Source: CAJOLV01 sp045631885 (GTDB lineage Bacteria; Bacillota_I; Bacilli_A; RFN20; CAG-826). From it: DNA of 47,715 nt. The position numbers and the translations under genes were made by a program. The notes below the pieces were generated by a model. The model was not told the origin of the DNA and searched no databases. It saw only the letters and a program-made list of their open reading frames with translations. The stretch spans positions 1-47,715 of the forward strand of contig JAZQVN010000032.1 of NCBI GenBank assembly GCA_045631885.1. The letters are read 5' to 3'. Of this stretch, positions 1 through 7,358 are shown in pieces (position 1 is the first letter of the stretch; each line of letters opens with the position of its first letter).

Positions 1-37
1 CCTTTTAAAGATATATAAGGTGAGATTTATTAATATT

Positions 38-62
38 GAGATTCTGTGACCAAGAGAATCTC
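38..62. repeat. Inverted repeat, possible terminator of a gene left of the window
   Basis: GAGATTCT (38-45) and AGAATCTC (55-62) form a perfect 8-bp stem with a 9-nt loop, followed by TTT on the plus strand. It could end a plus-strand transcript entering from the left. The T-run is short. The rest of 1-185 shows no gene. Confidence 0.35.
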
Positions 63-121
63 TTTAATAACAATTCCTACCTCTGACCTTTATTTTATAA
101 AGAAGATAGATAATAAGCAAG

Positions 122-158
122 GAGATAAAAGAAAACCTAGATTTAAAAACCTAGGAAT
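122..158 (-). terminator. Rho-independent terminator of the LRR lipoprotein gene
   Basis: Read on the minus strand, CCTAGGTTT pairs with AAATCTAGG (one G-U pair) across 136-155 and is followed by TTTTCTTTTA. It lies just after the lipoprotein stop at 186. The same CCTAGG-type stem recurs at 5373-5392 behind the other secreted-protein gene. Confidence 0.8.
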
Positions 159-185
159 TCTTGTTTTAGATAAATAAGATTTTAT

Positions 186-3100
186 TTAGACACTGACCGT
201 GCCATCACTACAATTAACATATTTAATGTTAGATAAATTCTTCCAATATTGGCCAATAGTAATGTTACTCCACTCCGCCATTGTTCCTTGGTAAGTGATG
301 GATGTAATAGGAATATCATAGAAAGCAAAATTACCAATAGAGGTGACGTTCTTACCAACGGTGATTGATTTAACATGACGGCAGTCTTTAAAAGCGCCTT
401 TACCAATCGTAGATATATCACCAGTAATATTTAATTCTGTAAATGAATAACAATAAGAGAATTCATATTCTTTTAATTCTGTCATACCTGGTAGAGGATT
501 AAAGACAGTTACTTCTTCTTCACCATCTTTAATATATAAAGGTGTTGTTAGTTCGTTTTTGTTTTTGACTGTTAAATAGCCTTCAATACCGTTGATATAA
601 ATGAGTTCTCTCACATTACTTGGAAGTGGACCAGAGCCTTCACTATCATCATATTCAAAAGTTTTTCCTCTCATGATGACTGTTTCTAATCCTGTCATCG
701 CATCGCTGATGGCTAGATATTGAACTGTGGAAGGAAGACTTAAAGAAGTGATGTTTGGATTGATAATACCACCAATTAATTCCGCTCCTTCTTCTAAATA
801 TACTTCTCCTCTAATCGTGTTAGGAATCCATAAAAAGTCATATCCTTTTTCATAAACGATATTGTTCTTCGCATAGATATATGGGTTCTTTTCTGAAACA
901 TTAACTCTTACTATGCTATCTGACTTTTGTAAATCATCCCAACAGCCATATCTGAATGTGGATGGGAAAAATATTGAAGTAATACCGTTATTATCAATAG
1001 GAGCAAAAGTTTCTAATTTAACAATTCCTTCTGGAATGACTAATGCACCTTTGATAGAAGAAGGAACATAAATAATTGTGTGTTTTTTATATGTGATGAC
1101 GCCATTATCAAGTATTTCATAATCAGGATTATCTTCGCTGATTTCAATTTCAGTATCACCAAATCCTTTATATCCTTCGACGAATATATCTTTTGCATGA
1201 GGGCCAAAGATGCATTTTTTCACATTAGTAAATCTCGAATAATCTCCACCATTAACACGGGTATCGAATTCTAATTCTTCAATCGCATCATAATTTTCTA
1301 CCGCAGTAGCGACATCAAATAAAGGATGATCGTGTTTCACCACTATTTTCTTGATTGGGGAAGATTCTTTAATCGCGTTTTTGCTGATAGTGACTACTTT
1401 TTCATCAAATTCAAACGTCTCTTTATCAGTATTGACTTGATATAAATGACTCTTGTCTAAGGAATACACGCAGTCATCTTCAAATAAGAAGTGAGTGTTA
1501 GTGACAGGAAAAACGACATTATCCATCTCAAAATCACCGATAGCGTAACAATCTTTGGCCACTACCACTTCATCACCAAAACAACAATAAAGATAATAAT
1601 ATGGATTATCTCCTTTGCCGATATAACGCCCGCCACTAGAGATAGTGAAATTCTCGTCTTTAATATGCCAAGAGGATGACATTGATGTGTATACACAATC
1701 ATCATGGAGAATATATTTTCCTTCATAATCATCATCTAAATATAAAGCAAATAAATAAGGATTATTCTCGCTACCAGTGTAATAGATTCCGTTATACTCG
1801 GTTAATGAAGCGTTTTTAACATTATAGAAAATAGTTGCGTTATCATTTAAATAGACATGGGAGGCTGAAGAGTTATTGATAACTCTCACATCTTCTCCAT
1901 AATATAAATTGTTAATTCTTATTCCATCAGGAACAAACATATCTGTATTCCAATATAAGTTATTAATTCTACTACCTCTAGGAAGAGCGATATCTTCTAA
2001 ACTATGTGGAACATAGAGATTTTCAATATCTAAAAAGAAGAATGAGTCAATAAATTTTGCTCCTTCACCAATGTAGAAGTTAGTGCATTTATTTTCTAAA
2101 TAATTTGCTGAAACGCGAGTTGGAGTTTTCTTCTCATAGTTAATAGGGTTCCAATATAAATTAGTAACATCGGTAAAACAAATATAATCAATTAAAGTAA
2201 TCGTAGAAGGAATGGTGAGTTTATTTACTGGAAGAGAAATTGATAAGCTTTCAATTACTTCAACTCCTTCAGGTATTTCAAATTCATCAATTGTCTCTTC
2301 GTAAGGATAATTAACTCGATATAAAGATAAATCACCAATGATTTTACAATCTTTATGGATTTTGAAACTAATATTGTGTAGAGATACTACCGCTAAAACC
2401 ATGTATGGATTATCTTTATTTCCAAGATATAAACCATTGTCATAAGCATTAAAAGCTTCCCATGGAGAGTTGAAACAACCAGTAAATCTTTTTAAAGAAT
2501 TAGGAAGAGTTATTTTTTCAAAATACTCATTTCTACTTCTCATATCCGTTACACCTTCAGGAATAACGAGTTCTAATAAATTTGGATTCTTGCAACCTAA
2601 ATAGGCAAGGTAATCTCCGTCTTTATAAAAGCATAGGCCATTTTCATCGGTATAAATCTTAGAGTCTTCTTTGTTATAAATTGTGTTTCTTTGGTAAGCG
2701 TTAATAAATGTGTTTTCAAAATCATTCGCTCCATCAAGGGTGTAGAAACTAGAATCATATATTTTATTATTTGTAATCTTAATATCGGTCAAATCAATGA
2801 CTTCGATTAAATTACGGTCATTTTCAAAACAGTGTTGTCCGATATGAGTTAAGTTTTTACCCAGGGTAATAGAATATAGATTCACATTACTGGAAAAACA
2901 ATAATCCCCAATAAAGGTCACGTTATCAGGTAAAATGACTTCTTTCAATCTACCATTACTAAAAGCCCGGTCGCCAAGAGTCCTACATGTCTCTGGGAGA
3001 TGGATAGATTCTAAACTTGAACCCTCGAAATAACGATCTGGGATATGTGTAAAGCAGTCGCCAAAATACACTTCTCTAGTGTAGTAGAGCAAATAAGAAC

Positions 3101-3758
3101 TTAAGATATCTTCTGTACTGACAAGTGAATTAAGAATAAGGGTATCTAAATCACAATAAAACACTCTTTCAGCAATGCTTTTAATGCCAGTACCAATTTC
3201 TACATATTTAAGATTTTTACAACTATAAAAAGCTTCTTGTTCAATATATTGAATTGAGTCAGGAATGATGACTCTTTCCACTACTTCGTTATAAGCGCAC
3301 ATTGAAGAAGATATTCCAATAACTGGTAAATCATTAAATGATGAAGGGATGATGAGTGTTTTAAGAACTCGAGCCTCATTTTTAAGGTTACTAACATAGT
3401 AGGCATTCAATTCTTCTTGATATCGGAAAAGGAAAGTTCCATCAGTTAAATCATCGCTATAATATTGGGCGACATAAGTGGTGTCTTGATATATCGGACT
3501 AGGATTTGGTTCCCAACCATAAAAAGTATAACTAAACTCATAATCATTAGGTTTAGTTGGTGTTTCACCATTATAACGAGGTGTTTCCCCTTCTTTAACA
3601 GTGTCTGTTTTTAAAACAGAACCATCATAGTTTTTCCAAATTGCTTGATATGTAGTTGGCTCTTCTGGTGGGTTTTGACTTCCTCCACCTGAATTAAAAC
3701 ATCCTGTTAAACATGATAGAGACAATAATGAAATAAATATTAATGCTTTGTTTTTCAT
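186..3758 (-). CDS. BspA-like leucine-rich-repeat surface lipoprotein
   Basis: This is a predicted lipid-anchored surface protein of 1190 aa. The N-terminus has a basic start, a hydrophobic segment and the lipobox LTGC with Cys20, then a Gly/Ser/Pro-rich linker. Residues of about 35-95 resemble the InlB B-repeat (Listeria-Bacteroides repeat) domain (motifs IWKNYDGSVL and FYGWEPN). The remainder is a long run of irregular LRR_5/BspA-type repeats (for example SITVGKNVTSIGNFAF). The last 45 residues match the usual BspA-family ending with EWSNI and a final CSDG. The ATG at 3758 is chosen over the upstream GTG at 3767 because AGGTGG (3764-3769) sits correctly before it. Adhesion or host-protein binding is the usual guess for such proteins; the ligand is unknown. 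Confidence 0.85.
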   Translation of the reverse strand: MKNKALIFISLLSLSCLTGCFNSGGGSQNPPEEPTTYQAIWKNYDGSVLKTDTVKEGETPRYNGETPTKPNDYEFSYTFYGWEPNPSPIYQDTTYVAQYYSDDLTDGTFLFRYQEELNAYYVSNLKNEARVLKTLIIPSSFNDLPVIGISSSMCAYNEVVERVIIPDSIQYIEQEAFYSCKNLKYVEIGTGIKSIAERVFYCDLDTLILNSLVSTEDILSSYLLYYTREVYFGDCFTHIPDRYFEGSSLESIHLPETCRTLGDRAFSNGRLKEVILPDNVTFIGDYCFSSNVNLYSITLGKNLTHIGQHCFENDRNLIEVIDLTDIKITNNKIYDSSFYTLDGANDFENTFINAYQRNTIYNKEDSKIYTDENGLCFYKDGDYLAYLGCKNPNLLELVIPEGVTDMRSRNEYFEKITLPNSLKRFTGCFNSPWEAFNAYDNGLYLGNKDNPYMVLAVVSLHNISFKIHKDCKIIGDLSLYRVNYPYEETIDEFEIPEGVEVIESLSISLPVNKLTIPSTITLIDYICFTDVTNLYWNPINYEKKTPTRVSANYLENKCTNFYIGEGAKFIDSFFFLDIENLYVPHSLEDIALPRGSRINNLYWNTDMFVPDGIRINNLYYGEDVRVINNSSASHVYLNDNATIFYNVKNASLTEYNGIYYTGSENNPYLFALYLDDDYEGKYILHDDCVYTSMSSSWHIKDENFTISSGGRYIGKGDNPYYYLYCCFGDEVVVAKDCYAIGDFEMDNVVFPVTNTHFLFEDDCVYSLDKSHLYQVNTDKETFEFDEKVVTISKNAIKESSPIKKIVVKHDHPLFDVATAVENYDAIEELEFDTRVNGGDYSRFTNVKKCIFGPHAKDIFVEGYKGFGDTEIEISEDNPDYEILDNGVITYKKHTIIYVPSSIKGALVIPEGIVKLETFAPIDNNGITSIFFPSTFRYGCWDDLQKSDSIVRVNVSEKNPYIYAKNNIVYEKGYDFLWIPNTIRGEVYLEEGAELIGGIINPNITSLSLPSTVQYLAISDAMTGLETVIMRGKTFEYDDSEGSGPLPSNVRELIYINGIEGYLTVKNKNELTTPLYIKDGEEEVTVFNPLPGMTELKEYEFSYCYSFTELNITGDISTIGKGAFKDCRHVKSITVGKNVTSIGNFAFYDIPITSITYQGTMAEWSNITIGQYWKNLSNIKYVNCSDGTVSV

Positions 3759-3779
3759 AAAAACCACCTATATATTTTG

Positions 3780-3815
3780 ATTATATCTTATTTTATTAAG
3801 ATGTATATTTGTCAA
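3780..3815 (-). promoter_or_regulatory. Possible promoter of the LRR lipoprotein gene
   Basis: On the minus strand a perfect TTGACA (3810-3815) precedes TAAGAT (3785-3790, 19-nt spacer) and TATAAT (3780-3785, 24-nt spacer). Neither spacing is ideal, so the exact -10 box is uncertain. Confidence 0.35.
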
Positions 3816-3876
3816 TATTATTTATCCTTTATTTCTTAAAACAAACTCATAGAAAAAAAATAACCTATTTACCGCG

Positions 3877-3951
3877 AATAGCAATACAATTACCCGCTAT
3901 TGAATATACATTTGCGTTGAATTTAATTACAAAACACCTCATAATAATAGC
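3877..3951 (+). promoter_or_regulatory. Candidate autoregulatory operator of the dinJ/yafQ-type operon
   Basis: AATAGC (3877-3882) and GCTATT (3896-3901) form an inverted pair upstream of the antitoxin, and a third AATAGC lies at 3946-3951 just before its ribosome-binding site. Antitoxins of this class normally bind such repeats and repress their own operon. The assignment is by position only. Confidence 0.35.
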
Positions 3952-3967
3952 GAGAGGAGGTATACGT

Positions 3968-4243
3968 ATGTCCAGTAATCTTACAAACGTTAGTTTTAGA
4001 ATCGATGCTGGTTTGAAAAATGACGCTGATAATTTATTCCAAAGTTTAGGAATGAATATGACTACTGCATTCAATATCTTTTTAAGACAGGCCGTGAGAG
4101 AAGGGGGTATCCCATTTAAAATAACCACCAATACCCCTAATGCAAAAACTCTTGCCGCAATTAATGAAGCGGAAGAGTTAATTGCAAATCCTAACACTAG
4201 AACTTATCCGGTCGATGAAGCCTTAGAAGAGTTGAAGAAATAA
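3968..4243 (+). CDS. RelB/DinJ-family antitoxin
   Basis: A 91-aa antitoxin that should neutralise the toxin encoded next to it and repress the operon. The N-terminus (VSFRIDAGLKNDADNLFQSL) is the ribbon-helix-helix of the RelB/DinJ family. The continuation, with TTAFNIFLRQAVREGGIPF, is also typical, and the C-terminus is an acidic toxin-binding tail. The ATG at 3968 is preceded by AGGAGG (3955-3960) at good spacing; the longer frame from 3809 has no such site. The stop codon overlaps the toxin start (TAATG), indicating translational coupling. Confidence 0.85.
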   Translation: MSSNLTNVSFRIDAGLKNDADNLFQSLGMNMTTAFNIFLRQAVREGGIPFKITTNTPNAKTLAAINEAEELIANPNTRTYPVDEALEELKK

Positions 4244-4518
4244 TGTACAGAGTAGTCTGGACTAATCAATTCAAAAAAGATTATAAGCTTTGCCAAAAGC
4301 AAGGTAAAAATCTTGATAAACTAGATAATGTAATCAAAACACTCGCAGAAGGTAAGCAATTACCGATATCCAATAAAGATCACTTATTAAGTGGTGATTA
4401 TAAAGGATACCGCGAATGTCATATCCAACCAGATTGGCTATTGATTTACAAAATCTATGAAAACGAATTGATTCTTGTTCTTGTCAGCACCGGAAGTCAC
4501 TCAGACCTGTTTAATTAA
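4243..4518 (+). CDS. YafQ-family mRNA interferase toxin
   Basis: A 91-aa RelE/ParE-superfamily toxin of the YafQ type, which cleaves mRNA at the ribosome when not bound by antitoxin. The stretch GYRECHIQPDWLLIYK and the ending TGSHSDLF are family hallmarks. His60, Asp64, His86 and Phe90 align with residues known to matter in E. coli YafQ. It overlaps the antitoxin by one base, so both are made from one message. No residue is obviously missing, so an active toxin is likely. A hairpin terminator follows at 4544. Confidence 0.88.
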   Translation: MYRVVWTNQFKKDYKLCQKQGKNLDKLDNVIKTLAEGKQLPISNKDHLLSGDYKGYRECHIQPDWLLIYKIYENELILVLVSTGSHSDLFN

Positions 4519-4543
4519 CGTATACTTTGATTATTAGTTATAG

Positions 4544-4573
4544 AAAGTCGCTTGGAATTATGGCGACTTTTTA
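4544..4573 (+). terminator. Terminator of the toxin-antitoxin operon
   Basis: AAAGTCGC (4544-4551) pairs perfectly with GCGACTTT (4563-4570), followed by TT. It separates the toxin-antitoxin operon from the secreted-protein cassette to its right. The T-run is short but the stem is strong. Confidence 0.65.
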
Positions 4574-5307
4574 TGTTGGTCCACTACCGAAAGGTCTCAA
4601 CATTAGCGTGGTATCAAGCCGGCCAAGCTCTTACAGCCAGTCCGAAAGGCATGACATTAGAAGCAACAACTGCCGTAACTAACGCAGATGATAGAACGGT
4701 CTATGCAAAATTTAGCGTTGCTCAAGGATCTAGTTGCAAAATGACAAATAAAGAAGGATATGAATATTATCTTAACGCAGCAAACAGACTTTATAGAAAA
4801 GCAACACAACCAGAGAAAGCTCTTGGAGAACAATATGGAAGTGCCACATTAGTCGCTGTCAGCTTTTGGAACGATGAAGCGTGTTCAACAAGTCAAATCA
4901 CAGCATCGGCAGAATTGGCATTAATCAGTACACCTGCTAATAAAGCAATTAATGTCACAATTACGGGTGGTTCACGTGTCCGTGTTGCAAAAAATGCTCC
5001 TTCCGCATTAGGTGCTCCTTTCTATGCCACAGATGGAACGGAAGGTGATCACGGCTTTGGTTCAACCCTAGGAAATGCAATAACTTTCACTGGAATAACA
5101 ATTACAGCCGGTGTGGTTTCTTCTGCATGGACACCAAGCACAGCGTTTTACTATGCTTTTAACGGAACTGGAACAACATTAAAAACAGATACTGAACTAG
5201 CAAGTTCAGTGGGGACTGTGATTGAAGATGCTTCTTGGTTAGATGGAGACGGAGTCGCAGTAGTCAAAGGCAATTTAGTTGTCACCGCAGAAACAGTTAA
5301 TGCATAA
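4573..5307 (+). CDS. Cassette A: surface-protein body lacking signal peptide, probably silent
   Basis: An open frame whose residues 8-15 (VSTLAWYQ) match the end of the signal-peptide region of the complete gene at 5415-6224. The roughly 230 residues after it are Thr/Ala/Gly-rich and look like a secreted beta-rich domain, but no named family was recognised. Before VSTLAWYQ there is no hydrophobic leader. Available starts are a TTG inside a terminator hairpin (4552) and an ATG (4573) directly after it, neither with a ribosome-binding site. Its own terminator follows at 5328. The best reading is a stored, unexpressed 3' gene segment facing the complete gene. A plain decayed copy is the alternative, although the frame is intact. 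Confidence 0.6.
   Translation: MLVHYRKVSTLAWYQAGQALTASPKGMTLEATTAVTNADDRTVYAKFSVAQGSSCKMTNKEGYEYYLNAANRLYRKATQPEKALGEQYGSATLVAVSFWNDEACSTSQITASAELALISTPANKAINVTITGGSRVRVAKNAPSALGAPFYATDGTEGDHGFGSTLGNAITFTGITITAGVVSSAWTPSTAFYYAFNGTGTTLKTDTELASSVGTVIEDASWLDGDGVAVVKGNLVVTAETVNA
4593..4618 (+). repeat. Shared recombination-like element, copy A
   Basis: The element begins GGTCTCAACA (4593-4602) and runs to TGGTATCAAG (4609-4618). It matches copy B at 24 of 26 positions and copy E at most positions. All copies use the same reading frame (GTC TCA ACA, Val-Ser-Thr), so an exchange within it keeps the protein frame. Confidence 0.6.
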
Positions 5308-5327
5308 TTCAGCAAAATAACTTTTCA

Positions 5328-5357
5328 AACCCGTTGGCTTTAAACCATCGGGTTTTT
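5328..5357 (+). terminator. Terminator of cassette A
   Basis: ACCCG-TTGG pairs with CC-ATCGGGT around a short loop and is followed by TTTTTT. It lies about 20 bases after the cassette A stop, so the segment carries its own transcription end if it is moved behind a promoter. Confidence 0.75.
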
Positions 5358-5361
5358 TGAT

Positions 5362-5396
5362 GCAAAAGAAAACCTAGATCCGAAGACCTAGGAAAT
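5362..5396 (-). terminator. Terminator of the complete secreted-protein gene
   Basis: On the minus strand CCTAGGTC and GATCTAGG close on a TTCG tetraloop (5373-5392), followed by TTTTCTTTT. UUCG-loop hairpins with a T-run are strong intrinsic terminators. It lies tail to tail with the plus-strand terminator at 5328. Confidence 0.85.
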
Positions 5397-5414
5397 CTTA
5401 ATTAATAGATTTAA

Positions 5415-6224
5415 TTATGCAACGACCGCAACTGAATCGAATTGAAGTGTTGCAGAAACATCAGCGTTCGTTGTTTGAAGTCTACCGCTGCATAATACGC
5501 CAATATATGTATCAGAATAAACGGTATTTGCACCTTGGCTCCAATGGCCAGTAAAGTCAATAGCTGTAAACGCTTTTGCATCAGCATTCAAATCTCCGGT
5601 AGGAGTTCCTGAATTATCAGCCGCTAATGCTGAATCTTGTTTCCAGAACAGGAATGAAGCCGCGGAACCGGTTTTGAATTTAACATTACCTGTAATTCTA
5701 TGATTTGTTGGCAAGGTTGCTGCTTGGTCTGCGGTTATAGAAGCGGTAACAGCTTTGATTCTATAAACACGGTAATATGCGTTAGCATTTTGACCATAAG
5801 CTCCAGCCGGTGGTTCAACAGCATCCCAAACAGTTGTTCCACCTGGAGTTACATAAGCTCTATGCCAACCTTCTGAAACGGTTTCTCCATTTCCGGCAAC
5901 AAACTCAGCGTAGCCTGATTCCCCATATTCTTTAAAGGTTTGTACTCCACTAGCTGTAACTGTTTTTAATTTCCCATAAGATGCTAAACCCAACACTCTT
6001 GAATTTCCAACTTCTTCAAATGTCACGGTGACATCGACCGTTCCCAAAGAATCGCCAAAGCTTTCGTAGTCAACACCAAATGTTTTTTCGTCTGTTGCTG
6101 TTGGAGTATTAATGGTAGCGGCGCCTGATGCTTGGAACCAAGCCATTGTTGAGACCGCACCAGTGGCAACTGCTACTAGGCCCATTGCTGCGATGCCTAA
6201 TAAAAGTTTCTTTTTGTTTTTCAT
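5415..6224 (-). CDS. Complete secreted surface protein of a switchable locus
   Basis: A 269-aa protein with a lysine-rich start (MKNKKK), a hydrophobic stretch at residues 7-23 and then AVSTMAWFQ, a signal-peptide pattern reminiscent of SipW/TasA-like and other AWF-type surface proteins of gut Firmicutes. The mature part is rich in Thr, Ala, Gly, Val and aromatic residues and looks beta-rich; no named domain was recognised. It is the only one of three related genes here with a leader, a plausible promoter and a signal peptide. GGAG lies about 14 nt before the ATG, which is long. Cassettes A and B share only the AVST-AWxQ junction with it, not the bodies. Role as an antigenically variable surface protein is inferred. 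Confidence 0.75.
   Translation of the reverse strand: MKNKKKLLLGIAAMGLVAVATGAVSTMAWFQASGAATINTPTATDEKTFGVDYESFGDSLGTVDVTVTFEEVGNSRVLGLASYGKLKTVTASGVQTFKEYGESGYAEFVAGNGETVSEGWHRAYVTPGGTTVWDAVEPPAGAYGQNANAYYRVYRIKAVTASITADQAATLPTNHRITGNVKFKTGSAASFLFWKQDSALAADNSGTPTGDLNADAKAFTAIDFTGHWSQGANTVYSDTYIGVLCSGRLQTTNADVSATLQFDSVAVVA
6134..6160 (-). repeat. Shared recombination-like element, copy E (in the complete gene)
   Basis: On the minus strand GTGCGGTCTCAACAAT (6145-6160) is identical over 16 bases to copy B and contains the 10-base core found in copy A. It encodes residues 23-26 (AVST) at the end of the signal-peptide hydrophobic region. It is inverted relative to both other copies. Confidence 0.6.
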
Positions 6225-6301
6225 AAATTTGTTTTTTACTCCTATTTAGGGTTTTGCCCTAATATTTGTGTATGCATACTTTATTTGCTTATTAAGTACA
6301 A
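6225..6301 (-). promoter_or_regulatory. Leader and possible promoter of the complete secreted-protein gene
   Basis: On the minus strand TTGTAC (6296-6301), a 17-nt spacer and TATGCA (6273-6278) make a weak promoter candidate inside the palindrome GTATGCATAC (6270-6279). Downstream, TTAGGG and CCCTAA (6246-6262) form a small hairpin just before the AGGAG ribosome-binding site, so translation could also be modulated. No better promoter was seen. Confidence 0.35.
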
Positions 6302-6555
6302 CTTGGTATTACCAGCAAATAATACCTACGGACTATGAGTCATTAACGCACTTTCAATTTAATTACTAACATTGAGAGTTTGGTTCGCGTTAAAGTTGGT
6401 TCACTCAAGCAACCGTCAGATGCGGTAAGAATTAACATTATTTCCGGGCAACAAAAATAAGAGATTAAAACTTCAGACCACCTGGGTCAATATTTGTGTA
6501 TTCAACACATCTAAACGACATTAATATTTTAACATTAATATAAATATTTGCAAAT
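6302..6555. other. Intergenic segment between copies E and B of the shared element
   Basis: No gene was found. AATATTTGTGTAT occurs at 6261-6273 and again at 6489-6501 in the same orientation. Near the right end are nested inverted repeats: TTAACAT/ATGTTAA (6529-6535 and 6556-6562) around the palindrome ATATTTGCAAATAT (6544-6557), then TTATGAC/GTCATAA (6564-6580). They could be protein-binding sites. Confidence 0.4.
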
Positions 6556-7293
6556 ATGTTAATTTATGACAAAGTCATAAGGCAACAAATTAACGAAGTA
6601 TTTTTAACAAAAAATGTTTCAAAAAGCTCCCGTGCGGTCTCAACAATCGCGTGGTATCAAGTATCTACAGGAGTCGAGGTTTCAGGAAGTCCATTAGCAA
6701 CCATCACTACCGAAAAACAAACATTAGGCAATTTGCCATTAGTTGTTTCTATGACATCTGATATTGATCAAGTTAATTTAACAGATTCTAGCGGTAATTC
6801 TCACGGTTTAAACGGCGAAACACCAGTAGCCTTCACACCTGCTCATCCTTATGCAACAATCACAGTTACATTAGCATCTGCAAGCGATCAAACCAATGAA
6901 TTGAAAGCCGCTGCAGGATCATATTCATTTACAATCACCGGTCAATCTTGGACAAATAAAGTCGCTGATGCCGCAGCAAAATCTGCATTTGATACAGAAC
7001 ACGCTGGCGATGCAACTGCAATAGCAGCAGTATCAGTTAAAAATCCAGAAAGTCCAGATGCAACAAGCCGTGTATTTATGGTGGCGGGCTCATCAATGAA
7101 TTATGGTGCAGTAACGCACGCTCTGACATTCAATTTCTATGTCAGACCAAACGGAAATCTTTCAACAACCGACGGGGGAGATGGCGTGGATGATACAACC
7201 GGCATCGAATTCACCTTTGTTGCTCGTGTTGATGGTGGAACAACAACGTTTGTTGATTATGTCGATGTAACAACATCATTCGTTGTTTCTTAA
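6556..7293 (+). CDS. Cassette B: surface-protein body lacking signal peptide, probably silent
   Basis: A 245-aa frame. Residues 27-35 (AVSTIAWYQ) match the junction of the complete gene, but residues 1-26 are polar and charged, not a signal peptide. The first ATG lies inside an inverted repeat and has no ribosome-binding site. The body is Thr/Ser/Ala/Asp-rich with alternating hydrophobic residues, suggesting a beta-rich extracellular domain; no family was recognised. A strong terminator follows at 7319. Its orientation would place it behind the promoter and signal peptide if the segment between copies E and B inverted. It could instead be a weakly expressed cytoplasmic protein, which seems less likely. 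Confidence 0.6.
   Translation: MLIYDKVIRQQINEVFLTKNVSKSSRAVSTIAWYQVSTGVEVSGSPLATITTEKQTLGNLPLVVSMTSDIDQVNLTDSSGNSHGLNGETPVAFTPAHPYATITVTLASASDQTNELKAAAGSYSFTITGQSWTNKVADAAAKSAFDTEHAGDATAIAAVSVKNPESPDATSRVFMVAGSSMNYGAVTHALTFNFYVRPNGNLSTTDGGDGVDDTTGIEFTFVARVDGGTTTFVDYVDVTTSFVVS
6632..6660 (+). repeat. Shared recombination-like element, copy B
   Basis: GTGCGGTCTCAACAAT (6632-6647) followed by CGCGTGGTATCAA. The first 16 bases equal copy E read on the opposite strand. Bases just upstream (AAAAAGCTCCC) are unlike the other copies, so similarity starts abruptly, as at an exchange point. Confidence 0.6.
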
Positions 7294-7318
7294 TAATAAG
7301 AAAATATAACAAACAAAC

Positions 7319-7354
7319 GGGGTGGTTGCTCTTTTGAGCCTCCACTCCTTTTAA
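7319..7354 (+). terminator. Terminator of cassette B
   Basis: GGGGTGG and CCACTCC (one G-U pair) plus an inner GCTC/GAGC stem with a TTTT loop are followed by TTTTAATTAATT. It separates cassette B from the convergent recombinase gene and may act in both directions. Confidence 0.7.
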
Positions 7355-7358
7355 TTAA

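Noticed and set aside
3809..3967. A 53-residue N-terminal extension of the DinJ-like antitoxin
   Set aside because: AGGAGG sits directly before the internal ATG at 3968, where family homology starts; the extension covers the operator region.
4593..6660. A diversity-generating retroelement acting on the three secreted-protein genes
   Set aside because: No reverse transcriptase gene and no template repeat with adenine-specific changes were found; the bodies are wholly different, not point-diversified.
4573..7293. The two cassettes as normal expressed genes
   Set aside because: They lack a signal peptide, ribosome-binding site and promoter while sharing the signal-peptide end of the middle gene. 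They are still listed as CDS because the frames are intact.
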